Assembly (NCBI GenBank): GCA_024803745.1
Contig: JANJXV010000004.1
Location: 50,787,858 to 50,851,857 of the forward strand
Length of the DNA: 64,000 nucleotides
From: Megascapheus bottae
Lineage: Eukaryota; Chordata; Mammalia; Rodentia; Geomyidae
Direction: 5' to 3'
The position numbers and the translations under genes were made by a program. Numbering within the stretch: the first letter of the stretch is position 1; each line of letters begins with the position of its first letter. Positions 23,594 through 34,500 of the stretch are shown piece after piece. The notes under the pieces were generated by a model. The model was not told where the DNA came from and did no database searches. It was given only the letters and a program-made list of their open reading frames with translations.

Positions 23594-24370
23594 TCTGATA
23601 TATATGTGATGCACATCAATAAGAATGTATGAAAAAGATGCACATTGTCTGACATTTATGATTGTCCTAATTATATAGATTACAGAACTTCCATTTCTTA
23701 AAATATGGTTATAAAATTGTAACCCAATGTTGTCATACTTCCAATCTGGAGCTTTTTGTAATCCGGCAGACTGCCATCCCAAACAGATCCACAATGACAA
23801 CAGCTGCACTTATAATATGTCACCAATTTAATTAATGTTGCACTGTGAATAGTTTTTGGAATTAGGGGATCCAGGGGTTCCAGTGAGACCTTGAGCCTGT
23901 CTGCAAACATTCCTGGGTCAGGCCCAGTGTGCCTTCCTTTGAAAGCACAGCTTGTGTGAAAGACTTCCATTCAGAGAGAGGGGACTTTCAAGATATCACT
24001 TAACTGGTTATTTACTCAATTAAGTATTCCCCTGTTTTGCACCATCAAAATGTGTATTGGCAAGAAGAAAAAATTCCACCCATCTCTGTAACTGAAAAGT
24101 CTACTTTTAAAGTGAGAGGTGTTTATTTTTCCATAGTGAAACTAAGAAGACTAAATTTATTTTAAAATAATGTTGCCTTCTTTAACATTCCAAGAGGCTA
24201 CTTACTTACACCACAATAATTTTATAGGACTACTAGTTCTTATTTCTGTTTAGGGAAAATAATAAAACAGAAATAGAAATGAAACTATCATAACAATATA
24301 TAAATAAATCTTAATTGGAAAGAAAACAAAAGTGATTAACTCTTATCCATTAATATATTCTTTTCTTTCC
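23594..24370. other. unique sequence
   Basis: Nothing recognisable. Minus-strand frames at 23501-23970 show no domain. Confidence 0.5.
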
Positions 24371-24445
24371 CTGTAGTGCTGGCAACCGATCTCAGGCCTC
24401 ATGCATGCTAGACAAGGAAAAACCAAAAAGCTATATCCTTAGCTT
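24371..24445 (-). mobile_element. ID-like monomer, degraded
   Basis: TGGCAACCGATCTCAGGCCT, CATGCATGCTAGACAAGG and AGCTATATCCTTAGC are the reverse complement of a tRNA-Ala-type ID element with a small A-rich insertion. Confidence 0.62.
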
Positions 24446-24699
24446 TGCATTTGAATGTTCAATTCCCTCTTAGTGAGAAGAAACACAAATAAACTTAGAC
24501 CACTTATTATTTTTAGTATACTTTGTTTTTTATATTTTTCATTTTCCATTTGTTGATTTAATAGTGTGGGAAAGACAATTCTGAAATTAAGATGTATCAT
24601 GAGATTAAGAGAATCTGTATTTATGTTGATATAATTGGGTTTAAGAATTCTCACTATGAAAGAAATTACTCCAATAAGAGAGTGAAAAGAGAGGGAGAC

Positions 24700-24883
24700 C
24701 TAGCAATAGAGTGCTTGCCTAGCATACATGAAGACCTAGGTTCGGTTCCTTGGTGCCACATACAAAGAGAAAAAAAAAACCTGGAAGTAGTGCTGTGGCT
24801 CAAGTGGTAGAGCTCTAGCCTTGAGAGAAGCCCAAGGACATTGCTCAGGCCTAGTTCAAGCCCCAGGACTGGCAAAAAAAAAG
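24700..24883 (+). mobile_element. IDL-Geo SINE
   Basis: It starts slightly inside the ID half (CTAGCAATAGAGTGCTTGCC) and carries both monomers to ACTGGC plus an A-tail. The linker between monomers is expanded to a run of A. TSD gagagggagac at 24689-24699 and 24884-24894. Confidence 0.9.
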
Positions 24884-24894
24884 GAGAGGGAGAC

Positions 24895-25190
24895 AAAAGA
24901 GAATTCCAGAGGGGTAGAAAGGAATTGAATGTACTTGTGTGTATGCATCATATGTAGCATACATGTGCACATACATGCATATGTATGTCTGTAACAGGTG
25001 CCCAAGTCCTGGAATATTTTCTTTCACCAGAATTTATATATTTATTTCTCAGAGCTTTAATATTAACATTAACTACTGGAAATTGCTTCGTACTAGCATT
25101 CTCCTAAGATTTCTATATATTTTCTTTTATTTATGTTTTTATGAATTCTGTATAATTTTGTTTAATGAATTTTCTCTGTGTGTATTCTTC
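24895..25190. other. unique sequence
   Basis: Nothing recognisable apart from short TGCATATGTATG simple sequence near 24960. Confidence 0.5.
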
Positions 25191-25408
25191 TCTTGGTGAT
25201 CAAACTCAGGCCCTGGGTACTGTTCTTGAGCTTTTTTGCCCAAGGTGAGTACTCTAGCACTTGGGTCACAGCTCTAGTCCTACATTTTTGCTGACTAAAT
25301 GGAAATAAGATTTTAGAGGTTTTCCTGGGTGGGCTAGCTTTGACACATAATCTTAAGATCTCCACCTCCGGAATAGTTAAGTTTACAAGTGTGATTCACT
25401 AATGCTTA
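25191..25408 (-). mobile_element. 7SL-Geo SINE, old
   Basis: The + strand shows GGTGATCAAACTCAGGCCCT, TACTGTTCTTGAGCTT, AGTACTCTAGCACTTGGGTC, ACTAAATGGAAATAAGA, TAGCTTTGACACATAATCTT, AAGTTTACAAGTGTGATTCA. Divergent but complete in outline. Confidence 0.78.
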
Positions 25409-25454
25409 GCTTAATGATTTTTTTTAATGTACAAATTGTAATTTTTCTTTTTCA

Positions 25455-25618
25455 GTCGGTCTTGGAGCTTGAACTCTTGTCCTGGGTGATGTCCTTGAGC
25501 TCTTCAGCTCAAGACTATTGCTCTACCTCTTGAGTCACAGCACCACTTCCAGTTTTCTAGTGCTTCATTGGAGACAAGAGTCTCATCGACTTCCTTGCCT
25601 GGGCTGGCAACCATGAAT
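25455..25618 (-). mobile_element. 7SL-Geo SINE, 5'-truncated
   Basis: GGTCTTGGAGCTTGAACTCT, TGAGCTCTTCAGCTCAAGAC, TCTTGAGTCACAGCACCACT, GTGCTTCATTGGAGACAAGA, TTGCCTGGGCTGGCAACCAT. The Geo half and the start of the head are present; the outer 7SL head is missing. An old L1 follows directly. Confidence 0.82.
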
Positions 25619-25634
25619 CTGAGGATACCTGGAA

Positions 25635-26150
25635 ATTGCCTTTAGAAATCAGTATTACTTGGCCTAACATGGTATTTTCTGGTTTCAGCCTTTTTCCTGA
25701 AAATAGCATGATTTCATACTTTATAGCTGAATGGTATTCCATTCTGTTTCTATGCTATATTTTCTTCATCCACTTGTCAACTGATGGATATGTAGTTTGA
25801 TTCCCTAAGCTGGCTATTATGAGTTGTGCTGCAAAAAAAATGAATGTGCAGGGATCTATTATATGCTCTCACATTTCCCTGGGTATATCCCCTGAAGTGG
25901 GGAGAAGTATCATAGGGTAGTACTCTTTTCAGCTTTCTTGAAGAAATTTCATGTAGGTTTTCTTAACTTATATTCTCATCAACCATTATAAGAGTTTCTT
26001 TTGCTTCATCAGAAGCTGTATGGTGGTTTGCATTCTTGGTGTTTATAATTTGATGAGTGAGGTGTTGTTTTAATTTTATTTCTTTATTGCCAAGGATGCT
26101 GAATATATCTTCATGCTATTTTATTGGCTATTTAGACTTCTTATTTGAAA
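25635..26150 (-). mobile_element. old L1 ORF2/3' fragment
   Basis: Reverse-complement ORF2 end: ATACTTTATAGCTGAATGGT, ATTCCATTCTG, CATCCACTTGTCAACTGATG, AGTTGTGCTGCAAAA, ACATTTCCCTGGGTATATCC, TTGATGAGTGAGGTG. Many indels make it non-coding. It is older than the L1 copies with TSDs. Confidence 0.8.
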
Positions 26151-26211
26151 ACCACCATATTTATTTGTTTATTCATTAATTTGTTTTTATTGTTATTCAT
26201 TTGGTGTTTGT

Positions 26212-26420
26212 TTTGGGTGCTAGTACTAGGGCTTGAATTATAGCATGGGCTCTGTCTCTTAACTTTTAAAGTTAAAGCTTGGCACACTCTTTCTTTTGAG
26301 GCACAGCTCTACTTCCCAATTTAGGGTGATTAAATGGAGATAAAATTCTTATTACTACCTGGGCTGATTTCATGAAATTCTCAGATCTCAGCTTCCTGAG
26401 TAGTTAGAACTACAATTTCA
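26212..26420 (-). mobile_element. 7SL-Geo SINE, old
   Basis: GTACTAGGGCTTGAATTATA, GAGGCACAGCTCTACTTCCC, TAGGGTGATTAAATGGAGAT, CTGGGCTGATTTCATGAAAT, AGATCTCAGCTTCCTGAGTA, GTTAGAACTACAATTTCACA mark both halves. An L1 3' UTR fragment abuts its 5' side. Confidence 0.8.
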
Positions 26421-26488
26421 CATGTCTTGGTCCCCATTACCCTCCCCTCCACCCCCCCCATCGTGGTTTCCCCCCTTCCCTAAATGCT
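26421..26488 (-). mobile_element. L1 3' UTR G-rich block, fragment
   Basis: TGTCTTGGTCCCCATTACCC, then a C-rich run and GTTTCCCCCCTTCCCT, is the reverse complement of the G-rich block of the young L1 3' UTR seen at 10823 and 55527. Neither the tail nor ORF2 is present. Confidence 0.75.
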
Positions 26489-26714
26489 TCCTTCTTTTCT
26501 TAACAACAATTCCATGAGTGTTCTGAAGCCTTCAGATGCAACTATCATCTGAAATTCAAAATGAAGTTGCTTTTCAAATTACTCTTTTCTTTCATTCATT
26601 CCTGAAATTTCTCATTTCCCACATGACAGTTCAGGAAGCATTTCTTCCTTCTCACCTTAGGATAAAGAATCTCAATCTAGGATGCATATTAAATTGCTTG
26701 GGTATAGTCTTAAA
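26489..26714. other. unique sequence
   Basis: Nothing recognisable. Confidence 0.45.
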
Positions 26715-26723
26715 AATCCAGCT

Positions 26724-26930
26724 GTCTGGGGTGCTGGAGTTTGGCTTAGTGGTAGAGTGCTTGCTTAGCATGCACAAAGACCCAGATTCAATTCCTTGGT
26801 ACCACATACATAGAAAAAACCTGGAAGTGGTGCTGTGGCTCAAGTGGTACAGCTCTAGCCTTGAGAAAAGTCCAAGGACAGTGCTCAGACCCTGAGTTCA
26901 AGCCCGAACACTGGCAAAAAAAAAAAAAAT
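26724..26930 (+). mobile_element. IDL-Geo SINE
   Basis: GCTGGAGTTTGGCTTAGTGG, ATTCAATTCCTTGGTACCAC, AGTGGTGCTGTGGCTCAAGT, CTGAGTTCAAGCCCGAACAC and an A-tail. TSD aatccagct at 26715-26723 and 26931-26939. Confidence 0.92.
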
Positions 26931-26939
26931 AATCCAGCT

Positions 26940-27416
26940 ATGTGAATCTCACCAACAGAAAGTTTGAATTGATTGACTTCCTGGTGGGGCCTGAGCCTCA
27001 ATACTTTTAGTACATCCCCAGAGGTTCCTGAAATGTTGCAAAATTTTAGAAATAACCTTTACAGTACATTCTTTTCAACCAGATTTCAGAGTGATGTTGT
27101 GACATGTTTCAATGAAGAAAATGCTTTCTTTGTAAAATCTAATATTGTGAGAGCAATATAAAGTAATACATTGAATAGATTTTGAGAAATAAATACAAGA
27201 GCAATCTGTTCTGCTCAGAAAAACTTTCTTAGCACATCCTCTTCCCTTTCCATTTTAACAGGTATTGAGCTGATCCTACTAAAATGATCTCAGGAAGTTT
27301 TACCTGTGTTTAGGCTTGTATCTAACTGCTTTATATAGACTGTTAAAATTGTGATGTTTTCATGATACCAAAATAAATTCGCTGTTTTTTACTGTGTTGT
27401 GGATTCATTGCTAAGC
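26940..27416. other. unique sequence
   Basis: Nothing recognisable. Confidence 0.5.
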
Positions 27417-27472
<56 letters not shown>

Positions 27473-27482
27473 CGCGCGTGCA
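27417..27482. repeat. (TG)n with (CG) end
   Basis: About 50 bases of TG followed by TGCGTGCGCGCGTGCATGC, a strong Z-DNA-type sequence. On the minus strand it is the extended tail of the SINE at 27483-27688. Confidence 0.97.
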
Positions 27483-27688
27483 TGCTGGGGCTGGAATTTA
27501 GGCCCTGGGCTCTATCCTTAAGCTTTTTTTGCTAAAGGGTAGTGCTCTACCACTTGAGACAGTGCCCCACATTTGGAGGTATGTGTCTCACAGATCTTTC
27601 TGCCTAGGCTTGCTTCAAACCACAATCCTCAGACCTCAAGCTTCCTCAGTAGCTAGAATTACTAGGGTGAGCTAACAGACCCAGCTCC
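27483..27688 (-). mobile_element. 7SL-Geo SINE
   Basis: GGGGCTGGAATTTAGGCCCT, AGTGCTCTACCACTTGAGAC, TAGGCTTGCTTCAAACCACA, CTCAGACCTCAAGCTTCCTC, AGTAGCTAGAATTACTAGGG, GAGCTAACAGACCCAGC. Both halves are present, with a (CA)n tail in the element's own orientation. Confidence 0.88.
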
Positions 27689-29859
27689 TTGTGAATAGAT
27701 ATAAGCACTTTATGGACATTGAGACATCCAGTTTTCAGATGAGCTCAGCAAAGTAGTCATTGTGTTTCTCTTGGACCAAAATGATGAAAATGGCTTTCTT
27801 GTGAAACAAATTATCCTGAGATTCAGCCATTGAAAGGGGGTAGAACCCCCATAGGACCTCCAGGGAATATTCATGCAAAACCATAGCTGGAGTCATCATT
27901 ACGTGTTCTGCTCAGAAAGCTCACTGACTAGTTTATACTGGGCCATGTACATACACCAGGGACCCAAGAGGAGGGAAAAGATGAGATGGACAGGATATGA
28001 AATGAACTTTTTACCCCTGGCATCTTGCAGATACTCCTATATCTATCTATCGCTCAGTTTAAATATCCCTAGTTCATGAAGGCTGTTATAAGAAATGTTT
28101 TTTGATAGACACTTTTCTTGATGGGAGGGATGGAGATGATCCCTGTTGGCAATTACAGCTAAAATCTTCACAACATCCTTCAGAAAGGTTCTGGATGCCA
28201 TCGTTACAAGACTGAAACAGGTGTCTACTAACAGATTGGTATAATTTAAGATTGAATGCCCCATCTTTTCCTACTGTGATATTGATTTCATTAGGAATAC
28301 AGTGTCCAAGGCTTTTCTGGTTCAAGTAAGTGAAATAATATAACTTGAAAAGATGGATGAAGATGTAGGCTGAGAAATGGAAGCCAGGAAGCAGCAACTA
28401 AAAATCCTCATAGATGAAAGCACTTGATAGTTTCACTTTATGGCTGGAATAAATTTTAAGGACATGCCTTTTGTTGTTGTAGTCCTTAAATTATTTAAGA
28501 TAAAGTATTTTAGGAAAGAAAGTTCAATTAGCTGCATTTAGATAACATTCTACCTTTTATATAAAGGTAATGGTAAGAAAGTGAATGACAGAATGATAGG
28601 GAAGAAACTTCCATGCTTTTCCACAAAGTACGACCAGGATGACTTCATTTATTCTCCTAACAAAAATACCTGAACAGAATGTCAATTAAGCTGTTTCAGA
28701 AAGGAAATTGATACAGACAACAATGGTAAATACACTTAACTTGTTCCTAGCAGAGGACACTGTATAACAAGAACAGAAAACTGAAACTGAAGTTACCAAT
28801 GGCTACAATCAGCCACTGATAGAGACCCACTGACCACGTCCAGCCATCACTCCTAGATTAAGATGGAATAGCTTCTCAATAAGATCAAGAGAGAATAACA
28901 AAGATGCTTGCTCGATACTTATTTTGGAGAGAGGTTTGATTTTTCTTACGCAGAGCTGCACAAAAAACAACATTTGTTTATTTTATTGTGAAAGTTGAAG
29001 ATATGATCGATATTATGCCCCCCCAAACCACATAGAGTTTCACATCAGATTTGGATTTCCTGTATTGAACACATAAATAAATCTACATTCAGAACCCACA
29101 TATTCCCTGGACAACAATCTCCTGGATAATAAAAGTTGCTGACAGTTTCAGGCAGATGAAAATTCTCTGGTTCACCTTGGTACCTGGTACACCATGTCAT
29201 CTCAATTGTCTCACACCTGGCTCCTTTACTCCCTTGTGGTATCTATATAGTCCTCATAGCCTTTAGGATTCTTGAAAACAACGTACTAGGACAGCTCTCT
29301 AGGAAGCTGTCTTATATGAATGAGCTGTCAATAGCAAACTTTTCTGCCAGAAGATACTACTTTAACATCTTTGCTGGAATATCTGCCATCTGCCTTAGTA
29401 GACCGTTTTGGCTTTAACATTTTCCCACTAAGGAGATCCAATATTTCTTTCACCCATGTAGTCTTAGAAGGAGCAGTAATTCCATAGAAGACCACTGTGG
29501 TCCTCACCAATGGTCATTTGCATCTACTGCTTACAAAAATACTCTTCTAGAGAGCATGTCTACTCTTCCCTAAGTGGTCAGCTCCATGAATCTTTTCATT
29601 TCCAGCCTTTAAACAGATATTTTAGAAATAGCTATTTAGAAATAGTTGAGGATTGAACTCATTTCGTGATGTCACATCCACCAAAACATTTTCCCTGTTT
29701 AGTGGAATGAATGACTAAAACAATGAAAAGTTAAGAGAAATGCTGGCAAAAAACTTTTGATCTTTGAGCAATATTGTTTAGCCTTGGAGTTACTTTTGGC
29801 CCTTGCCTTGACATTATCACAGACAGACAGTATCACAACTGTATACAGTTGAACAGTAA
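27689..29859. other. unassigned sequence with short open frames
   Basis: No repeat or gene could be named in about 2.2 kb. Minus-strand frames at 28086-28397 (103 codons) and 29328-29510 (60 codons) are the least random-looking, but I recognise no family, and there is no poly-A tail or TSD to suggest a processed pseudogene. The 28 kb frame overlaps another minus frame over the same bases. Confidence 0.45.
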
Positions 29860-30140
29860 TGTTGAATGGGAACCTGCCTTACCACACCAGGCTGGCCAGC
29901 TTGTCTTCCATTCCTGAAGCATCAGCTTGTGCCCAATGGTTCCCAGGGCTAAGTTCTACCAGACAGAACTGTAAGTGACCCTGGAGGAACAGGGCAGACT
30001 CTTAGATGACTCTATAAAAGGAAGTTACACAAGAGCTCAGTCTTTTGGCTCTCTGGGGAGCATGAACTGTGTCAGAAGCTCTTTTGTCATTAGAATATAT
30101 CTTTTGTGGTGGCAATTTAGTTAGTGATTCATTATGTGAG
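29860..30140 (+). mobile_element. possible solo LTR
   Basis: A relatively GC-rich block in AT-rich DNA has a TATA-like TATAAAAGGAAG near 30012, followed by GAGCTCAGTCTTTTGGCTCT and CTGGGGAGCATGAACTG. This is reminiscent of ERVL/MaLR-type promoters and R regions. No second copy or boundary TSD was found. Confidence 0.35.
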
Positions 30141-30220
30141 CAACAGAAAGCACTGTAGAACAGTGTAGAAGGACTATGTTTTATGGTTTGGTTTAGGTTA
30201 TAGTTATGGTTACAGTTATG

Positions 30221-30252
<32 letters not shown>
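30221..30252. repeat. (GT)n microsatellite
   Basis: Sixteen or so GT dinucleotides. Confidence 0.96.
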
Positions 30253-30255
<3 letters not shown>

Positions 30256-30390
30256 CGTACCAATGCCATGACTTGTGATAGCTCTATTCTTTAAGCCATT
30301 TCTCCAGCTAGCTTTTTGCTGGTATTTGGTATTTGGTTATTTTGGTATTTGAGTCTCAATGATTTTTGCTTCCCAGGCCAACTTCAGTAA
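30253..30390 (-). mobile_element. possible old SINE
   Basis: AGCCATTTCTCCAGC, GAGTCTCAATGATTTTTGCT and CCCAGGCCAACTTCAG loosely follow the minus-strand 7SL-Geo order, and a GT tract lies at its 3' side as in other copies. Confidence 0.4.
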
Positions 30391-31393
30391 ATAATTTTAA
30401 ACAGCTATACATCTTTGGGGGTGGCAAGATGAAAAGGAAAGAGATTTGGCCTCAGAATGGGCCTAATATTTAATTTTCTACATAACTGGAAAACTTGCAT
30501 TATATTTTCCATATGTGTATAACTGCGTTAAGCAATAATCACTATACTTAAAGAAAATTTTAATTACATTTTTAGAGAATATATTTTGCCTTAATGGCAA
30601 TTCATGGTCATTTTAACACTAATTTAGTAACATAATTTATTATTTTACCTCTCCATGGTGTGCCATATATAATATACTTTGGCTTTTGTAAACAAAAGAT
30701 TTATGAACTAATTTTGTTTGCATTATTCTCCAAATTAGGTAAGATAATTAGGCAAAGAATTAAAGAGGCCAATCTATCACCTAAAGCCTTGAGCTGGGGA
30801 TGGAGTTAGGATCTGGTAAGACAAGTGCCAGCTGATTGTTCCTTGGTCTGTTCTTTGGCAGAGCCATTCATTGAGGGTCTGTGGACAATGTTCAGTGGTT
30901 TTAAATTATTTTCAGGTAGAATAACCTATGATTTGTTCTCTCTCTTTTTTCCACTCCTCTATACTGAGATATGTGTTAGCTTAAAGAAAGCCTCAATCCA
31001 GATTACATTGGCAAAATGCAATTTCTTTGCCTTTGAGGCTCCACGTTATCTTCTTTGATTTATGTTGTACTTTAATTCCTTTGAAACTAAACTTTTTATT
31101 TTTCCCCACAAATAATGATTTAGGTATGTATTCACTAAAATTAAATTGGAAACAATTTTTTTTCCATATCTTGTCCTTTGTCCCACTGACTTCAACAAAT
31201 TGCCAATGAGATCTCCTTTAGTGCCACAATCTCTGTCTTGATTTAGGTTGTGAAAGATGGAGATAAACCATGAAGTCTGGCTTTGCAGACCTTAACACAT
31301 AACACATACTTAGAGAGCTCGATAACATATACTAGAAGCTTGATAATTGCTCAGGAGTTGTGTCCAGTACAGTGCATTATTGTTTATTGGTTT
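30391..31393. other. unique AT-rich sequence
   Basis: No gene or repeat is recognised. Confidence 0.5.
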
Positions 31394-31598
31394 TATTTTT
31401 TTATTTTATTTTTTGCCAGTCCTTGGGCTTGAACTCAGGGCCTGGGCACTGTCCTTGGGCTTTCTCAAAGTTAGAGCTCTACCACTTGAGCCACAGCACC
31501 ACCTCCAGCTTTTTGTATGTATGTGGTACCGAGGAATTGAACTCAGGTCTTTGGGCATGCTAGGCAAGCACTCTACCACTAGGCCAAATTCCCACCCT
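31394..31598 (-). mobile_element. IDL-Geo SINE
   Basis: Reverse complement of both monomers: TTTGCCAGTCCTTGGGCTTG, GCTCTACCACTTGAGCCACA, TGTGGTACCGAGGAATTGAA, GCATGCTAGGCAAGCACTCT, ACTAGGCCAAATTCCC. TSD tgtttattggttt at 31381-31393 matches tgttcattggttt at 31599-31611 with one mismatch. The two + frames of 67-88 codons across it are SINE translations. Confidence 0.92.
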
Positions 31599-31864
31599 TG
31601 TTCATTGGTTTAATAAACTTGTAAGCAGGTGAAGGAAACAGAACAGGTACTCTACTCTTGAAAATGAAACTATTCTCACTTTTCTCTTCACACATAATAG
31701 CAATGTACAGAAAATATACAGTAACTATTATCTTCACTGTTTTTCCAGATTTGGTGACTAGCATTATTAAGTGATGCAATTATTCTAGTCTAATGGTGTT
31801 CATGTTTCTGTTTCCTCTTGTACATCTAAGAATCATATCATATCTACTTTCCCAAGATAGGCAA

Positions 31865-32245
31865 TATTCTTACTTTCCTGTGGCGGTAACAAATAGCCAC
31901 AAATTTTGTAGAACAAAACAACACATTTTTACAATTTTATGGTTCTGAGTGTTTAAAGTCCTTACAACAGATGTCAGCAGAATTGCATTCTGCTGGATGC
32001 TCTAGGGAACAAGAATGGATTTTTTCATGTTCAACCTTCTAAAGGTGGTGTATAGTCTATGGCTAATTCAGCTTCAAAGTTACCTTTAGATTTCTTTTAC
32101 TCTCACTCTTCTTCCCTTACCATAACTTTTCCTGATTCAGTCATTCTTTTTCTCTGATGAAGAGATTTAGGTTTAGAAGAGACCCACCTACATAATCCAG
32201 GATCATCAATCCTTTCTTTACATGTATCTCCAAAGTCTCCTGTAC
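31865..32245 (+). mobile_element. ancient mammalian interspersed repeat
   Basis: CTGTGGCGGTAACAAATAGC, AACAAAACAACACATTTTTA, TATGGTTCTGAGTG, GAATTGCATTCTGCTGGATG, CTCTAGGGAACAAGAATGG and GACCCACCTACATAATCCAG match a common old mammalian repeat with the order taacaaattaccacaaa, aaaacaacac, ggaggctctagggg, cacctggataatccagg. I am unsure of its family name. Confidence 0.7.
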
Positions 32246-32310
32246 TGTTCAATTACAGAATCCCAATATCAGGATCAGGTTATGTTTGGAAACTATACAT
32301 ATGTCTACAT

Positions 32311-32318
32311 ATGTGTGT

Positions 32319-32364
<46 letters not shown>
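32311..32364. repeat. (GT)n microsatellite
   Basis: GT run with one interruption near 32322; no SINE abuts it. Confidence 0.96.
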
Positions 32365-32366
<2 letters not shown>

Positions 32367-32445
32367 CTATATAGATTGATTGGAATACATTTTGAACATG
32401 TGTGGAGACATAGTAATGAAATACTCCCTTTTACAACTAAAGTGC

Positions 32446-32488
32446 AGAGAGAGAGAGAGAGAGGGAGAGGGAGAGAGAGAGAGAGGGA

Positions 32489-32550
<62 letters not shown>
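32446..32550. repeat. (GA)n microsatellite
   Basis: About 105 bases of GA with a few GGGA interruptions. Poly Arg-Glu (plus) and Ser-Leu (minus) frames are artefacts. A mirror repeat, so H-DNA is possible. Confidence 0.97.
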
Positions 32551-32553
<3 letters not shown>

Positions 32554-32794
32554 TGAAGAAAACTGGATGAGTTCCTAGTTCCCATTAGAAGTTGTCAGTG
32601 ATGACAACTTCCTATTATGATTATTTCCCAATTAAAGAATAAAGAAAATGTCCTGTTTGAAGCTTGATCTGCCAATCTTCATATTACACAAAACCAATGA
32701 TGCCTTTACTGCTTTTCTTATTTTTTTATCACCCATCCTACCTTTAGCATTCAATAAGAGTCCAGAGTTAACAGATCACTAAATATTTACAGTA

Positions 32795-32895
32795 TTATAT
32801 ATAATCCAGCTTTCTTTGACTCTGTGCACACACTTAATCCTTACAATCTCCCCATGTGGTCTTCCATTTATAGATAAGCAAATCCCAATGATTTG
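32795..32895 (+). mobile_element. MIR fragment
   Basis: CACACTTAATCCTTACAATC, TCCCCATGTGGTCTTCC, TTTATAGATAAGCAAAT follows the MIR 3' core (atttaatcctcacaa, ctatgaggtag, ttttacagatgaggaaa). Confidence 0.55.
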
Positions 32896-33304
32896 TCTTC
32901 AGAGATAATGTTTGGGGAGGACTTTATCCTGTAACTTCACAATCATGCAGAATGTTACCGCTTACTCATTTGGTGAGCAATTTAGGGTCTTTAGAGTTTT
33001 AGGAAGCAAGAAACAGCAAAACATATTGAGCAAATTCATTCTTAGAGCAACAGCCAACTAATTAAATACTTGTCAAGAGCTATACAACTTGTTATTAGTT
33101 ACTTTGATTCATTCACATTTTCCTTTAAACTTGACTTGTGTTTCAAAAAAAGTGTATGATTATGTTTAACTTTTGGTTTTATAGATTACAAAAGAGAAAA
33201 TTAACAAATATATTACATTTCCAATATCATTTTTTGGAAGTTATATTTATAGTACAAACATGAAAACACACACAGGGCCATGTGTAATATATACAATTAA
33301 ACTG
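32896..33304. other. unique AT-rich sequence
   Basis: Nothing recognisable up to the ERV. Confidence 0.5.
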
Positions 33305-34500
33305 ACCATGCGCTGCTCCCTGGTTAATGGTGGTCAATCTTTTGAATTGGGCCACCTGGGACCTCGTAGAGTGCCTGGTGAGAAGGAGGGAGATTAACTT
33401 GGGAGAGGACCCTCCCTTCGGGGTCTACCCAACTTTGTCTGCCTTCAAGGCCTGCTTCTATCCTGGCTCAGTTAAGGAGACATCTAGGGGTGGTAGAGAT
33501 GCCCCCAAGGTGGCCTCAAAGGGCAACCTGGCCGGGGAAACCTTTATTGAAGAGCGCTCTGTTCATGGTGAGTTAGCTCTCCTGCTGATCAGAAAGAAAA
33601 TGGTTTAAAGTCTCACCTGGAAGAGGTATTGCTAGCCCCCTTTGACTTTGGGCCAGTCCCCTGAGCCCTACACCAAGTCCTCCTGTCCCAGAACTCACTG
33701 CAAAAAATTGGGGTACGGAGTGATCTCCGCCATATTACCATCCCTCTTCCCATGAAAATTCTTTGTCACCTCGTGTTAAATGGAAAGAGCAGGTTAAGCC
33801 ACCATCCTAAAAAATCACTGGTGACTCCTCCCCTCTATTCATGGCTTTCCTGGTAAATGCTAACTCTGGGGGCAATAGACTGGCACTATGGTATCCCTGG
33901 GAGGCCCAAGATTTAAAGGAGCTTAAGAAAGTGGTCTCCGAGGATGGGCCTAATTCGCCCTGGGCCAGACTATCCTCCAAGGCCTGGCTCACCAGAAGTG
34001 CATCACCCAATACTGGAAAAATTTAACAAAGGCTGTGCTCCCTGGCCCCCTGTACCTCGAATGGTGTGCCTTTTTTAATGAAGAGTGCCATGCCCAGGCC
34101 GAGAAGAACCAGGCTATTAATTCCTCAGTCCAGGTGACCTATGGGAAGCTATCAGGATCCAGTGATCCTTTTTCCACAGGCCTCCAGCAGGCTGCTATCC
34201 CTGCCCCTTACCAAGAACAGGTGTGAGCTTTGGGGCTGGCTGCGTAGAAAAAATTGGAAGAAGGCCCCTCAGAGCCTCCAATAGGAGGAATTACTCAGAA
34301 GGCTACTGAGGATCTTGCCACCTTTATAGAAAGAGTATAGCAGAGCCCCACAGGGCCCCTCCGAGATCAGTTTGTCAAGATGCTGGTCTGGGAGGTGATG
34401 ACCACAGATCACAAACTGGCGCTCGGCCTGGCAAATACAGGTTTCTTCATGATCTCCCTGCAGTATGCAGCCCATGGGGGCCACCTAACCTAGGCTTCCA
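33305..34500 (+). pseudogene. ERV gag (capsid) remnant
   Basis: Across shifting frames the reading shows a betaretrovirus-type capsid layout. A segment with W-E-A-Q-D-L-K-E-L-K-K-V (near 33898-33935) leads into S-P-W-A-R (near 33955). A second segment with G-P-L-Y-L-E-W-C and F-N-E-E-C (near 34035-34090) follows, then a degraded major-homology-like part with R-D-Q-F-V-K-M-L (near 34360). Capsid forms the inner shell of the particle. Stops and frameshifts occur throughout (for example at about 34225 and 34338). The N-terminal matrix region before 33327 is missing or too decayed to see. Class II assignment rests on the capsid motifs plus the integrase. Confidence 0.72.

Noticed and set aside
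28086..28397. A 103-codon minus frame as a small gene or processed pseudogene
   Set aside because: No recognised family, no poly-A tail or TSD, and another frame overlaps the same strand. Left as unassigned.
29328..29510. A 60-codon minus frame with a Lys/Ser-rich end
   Set aside because: Some resemblance to a real coding sequence but no family recognised and no extension beyond the stops.
32367..32585. Poly Ser-Leu and Arg-Glu frames
   Set aside because: Translation of a (GA)n microsatellite.
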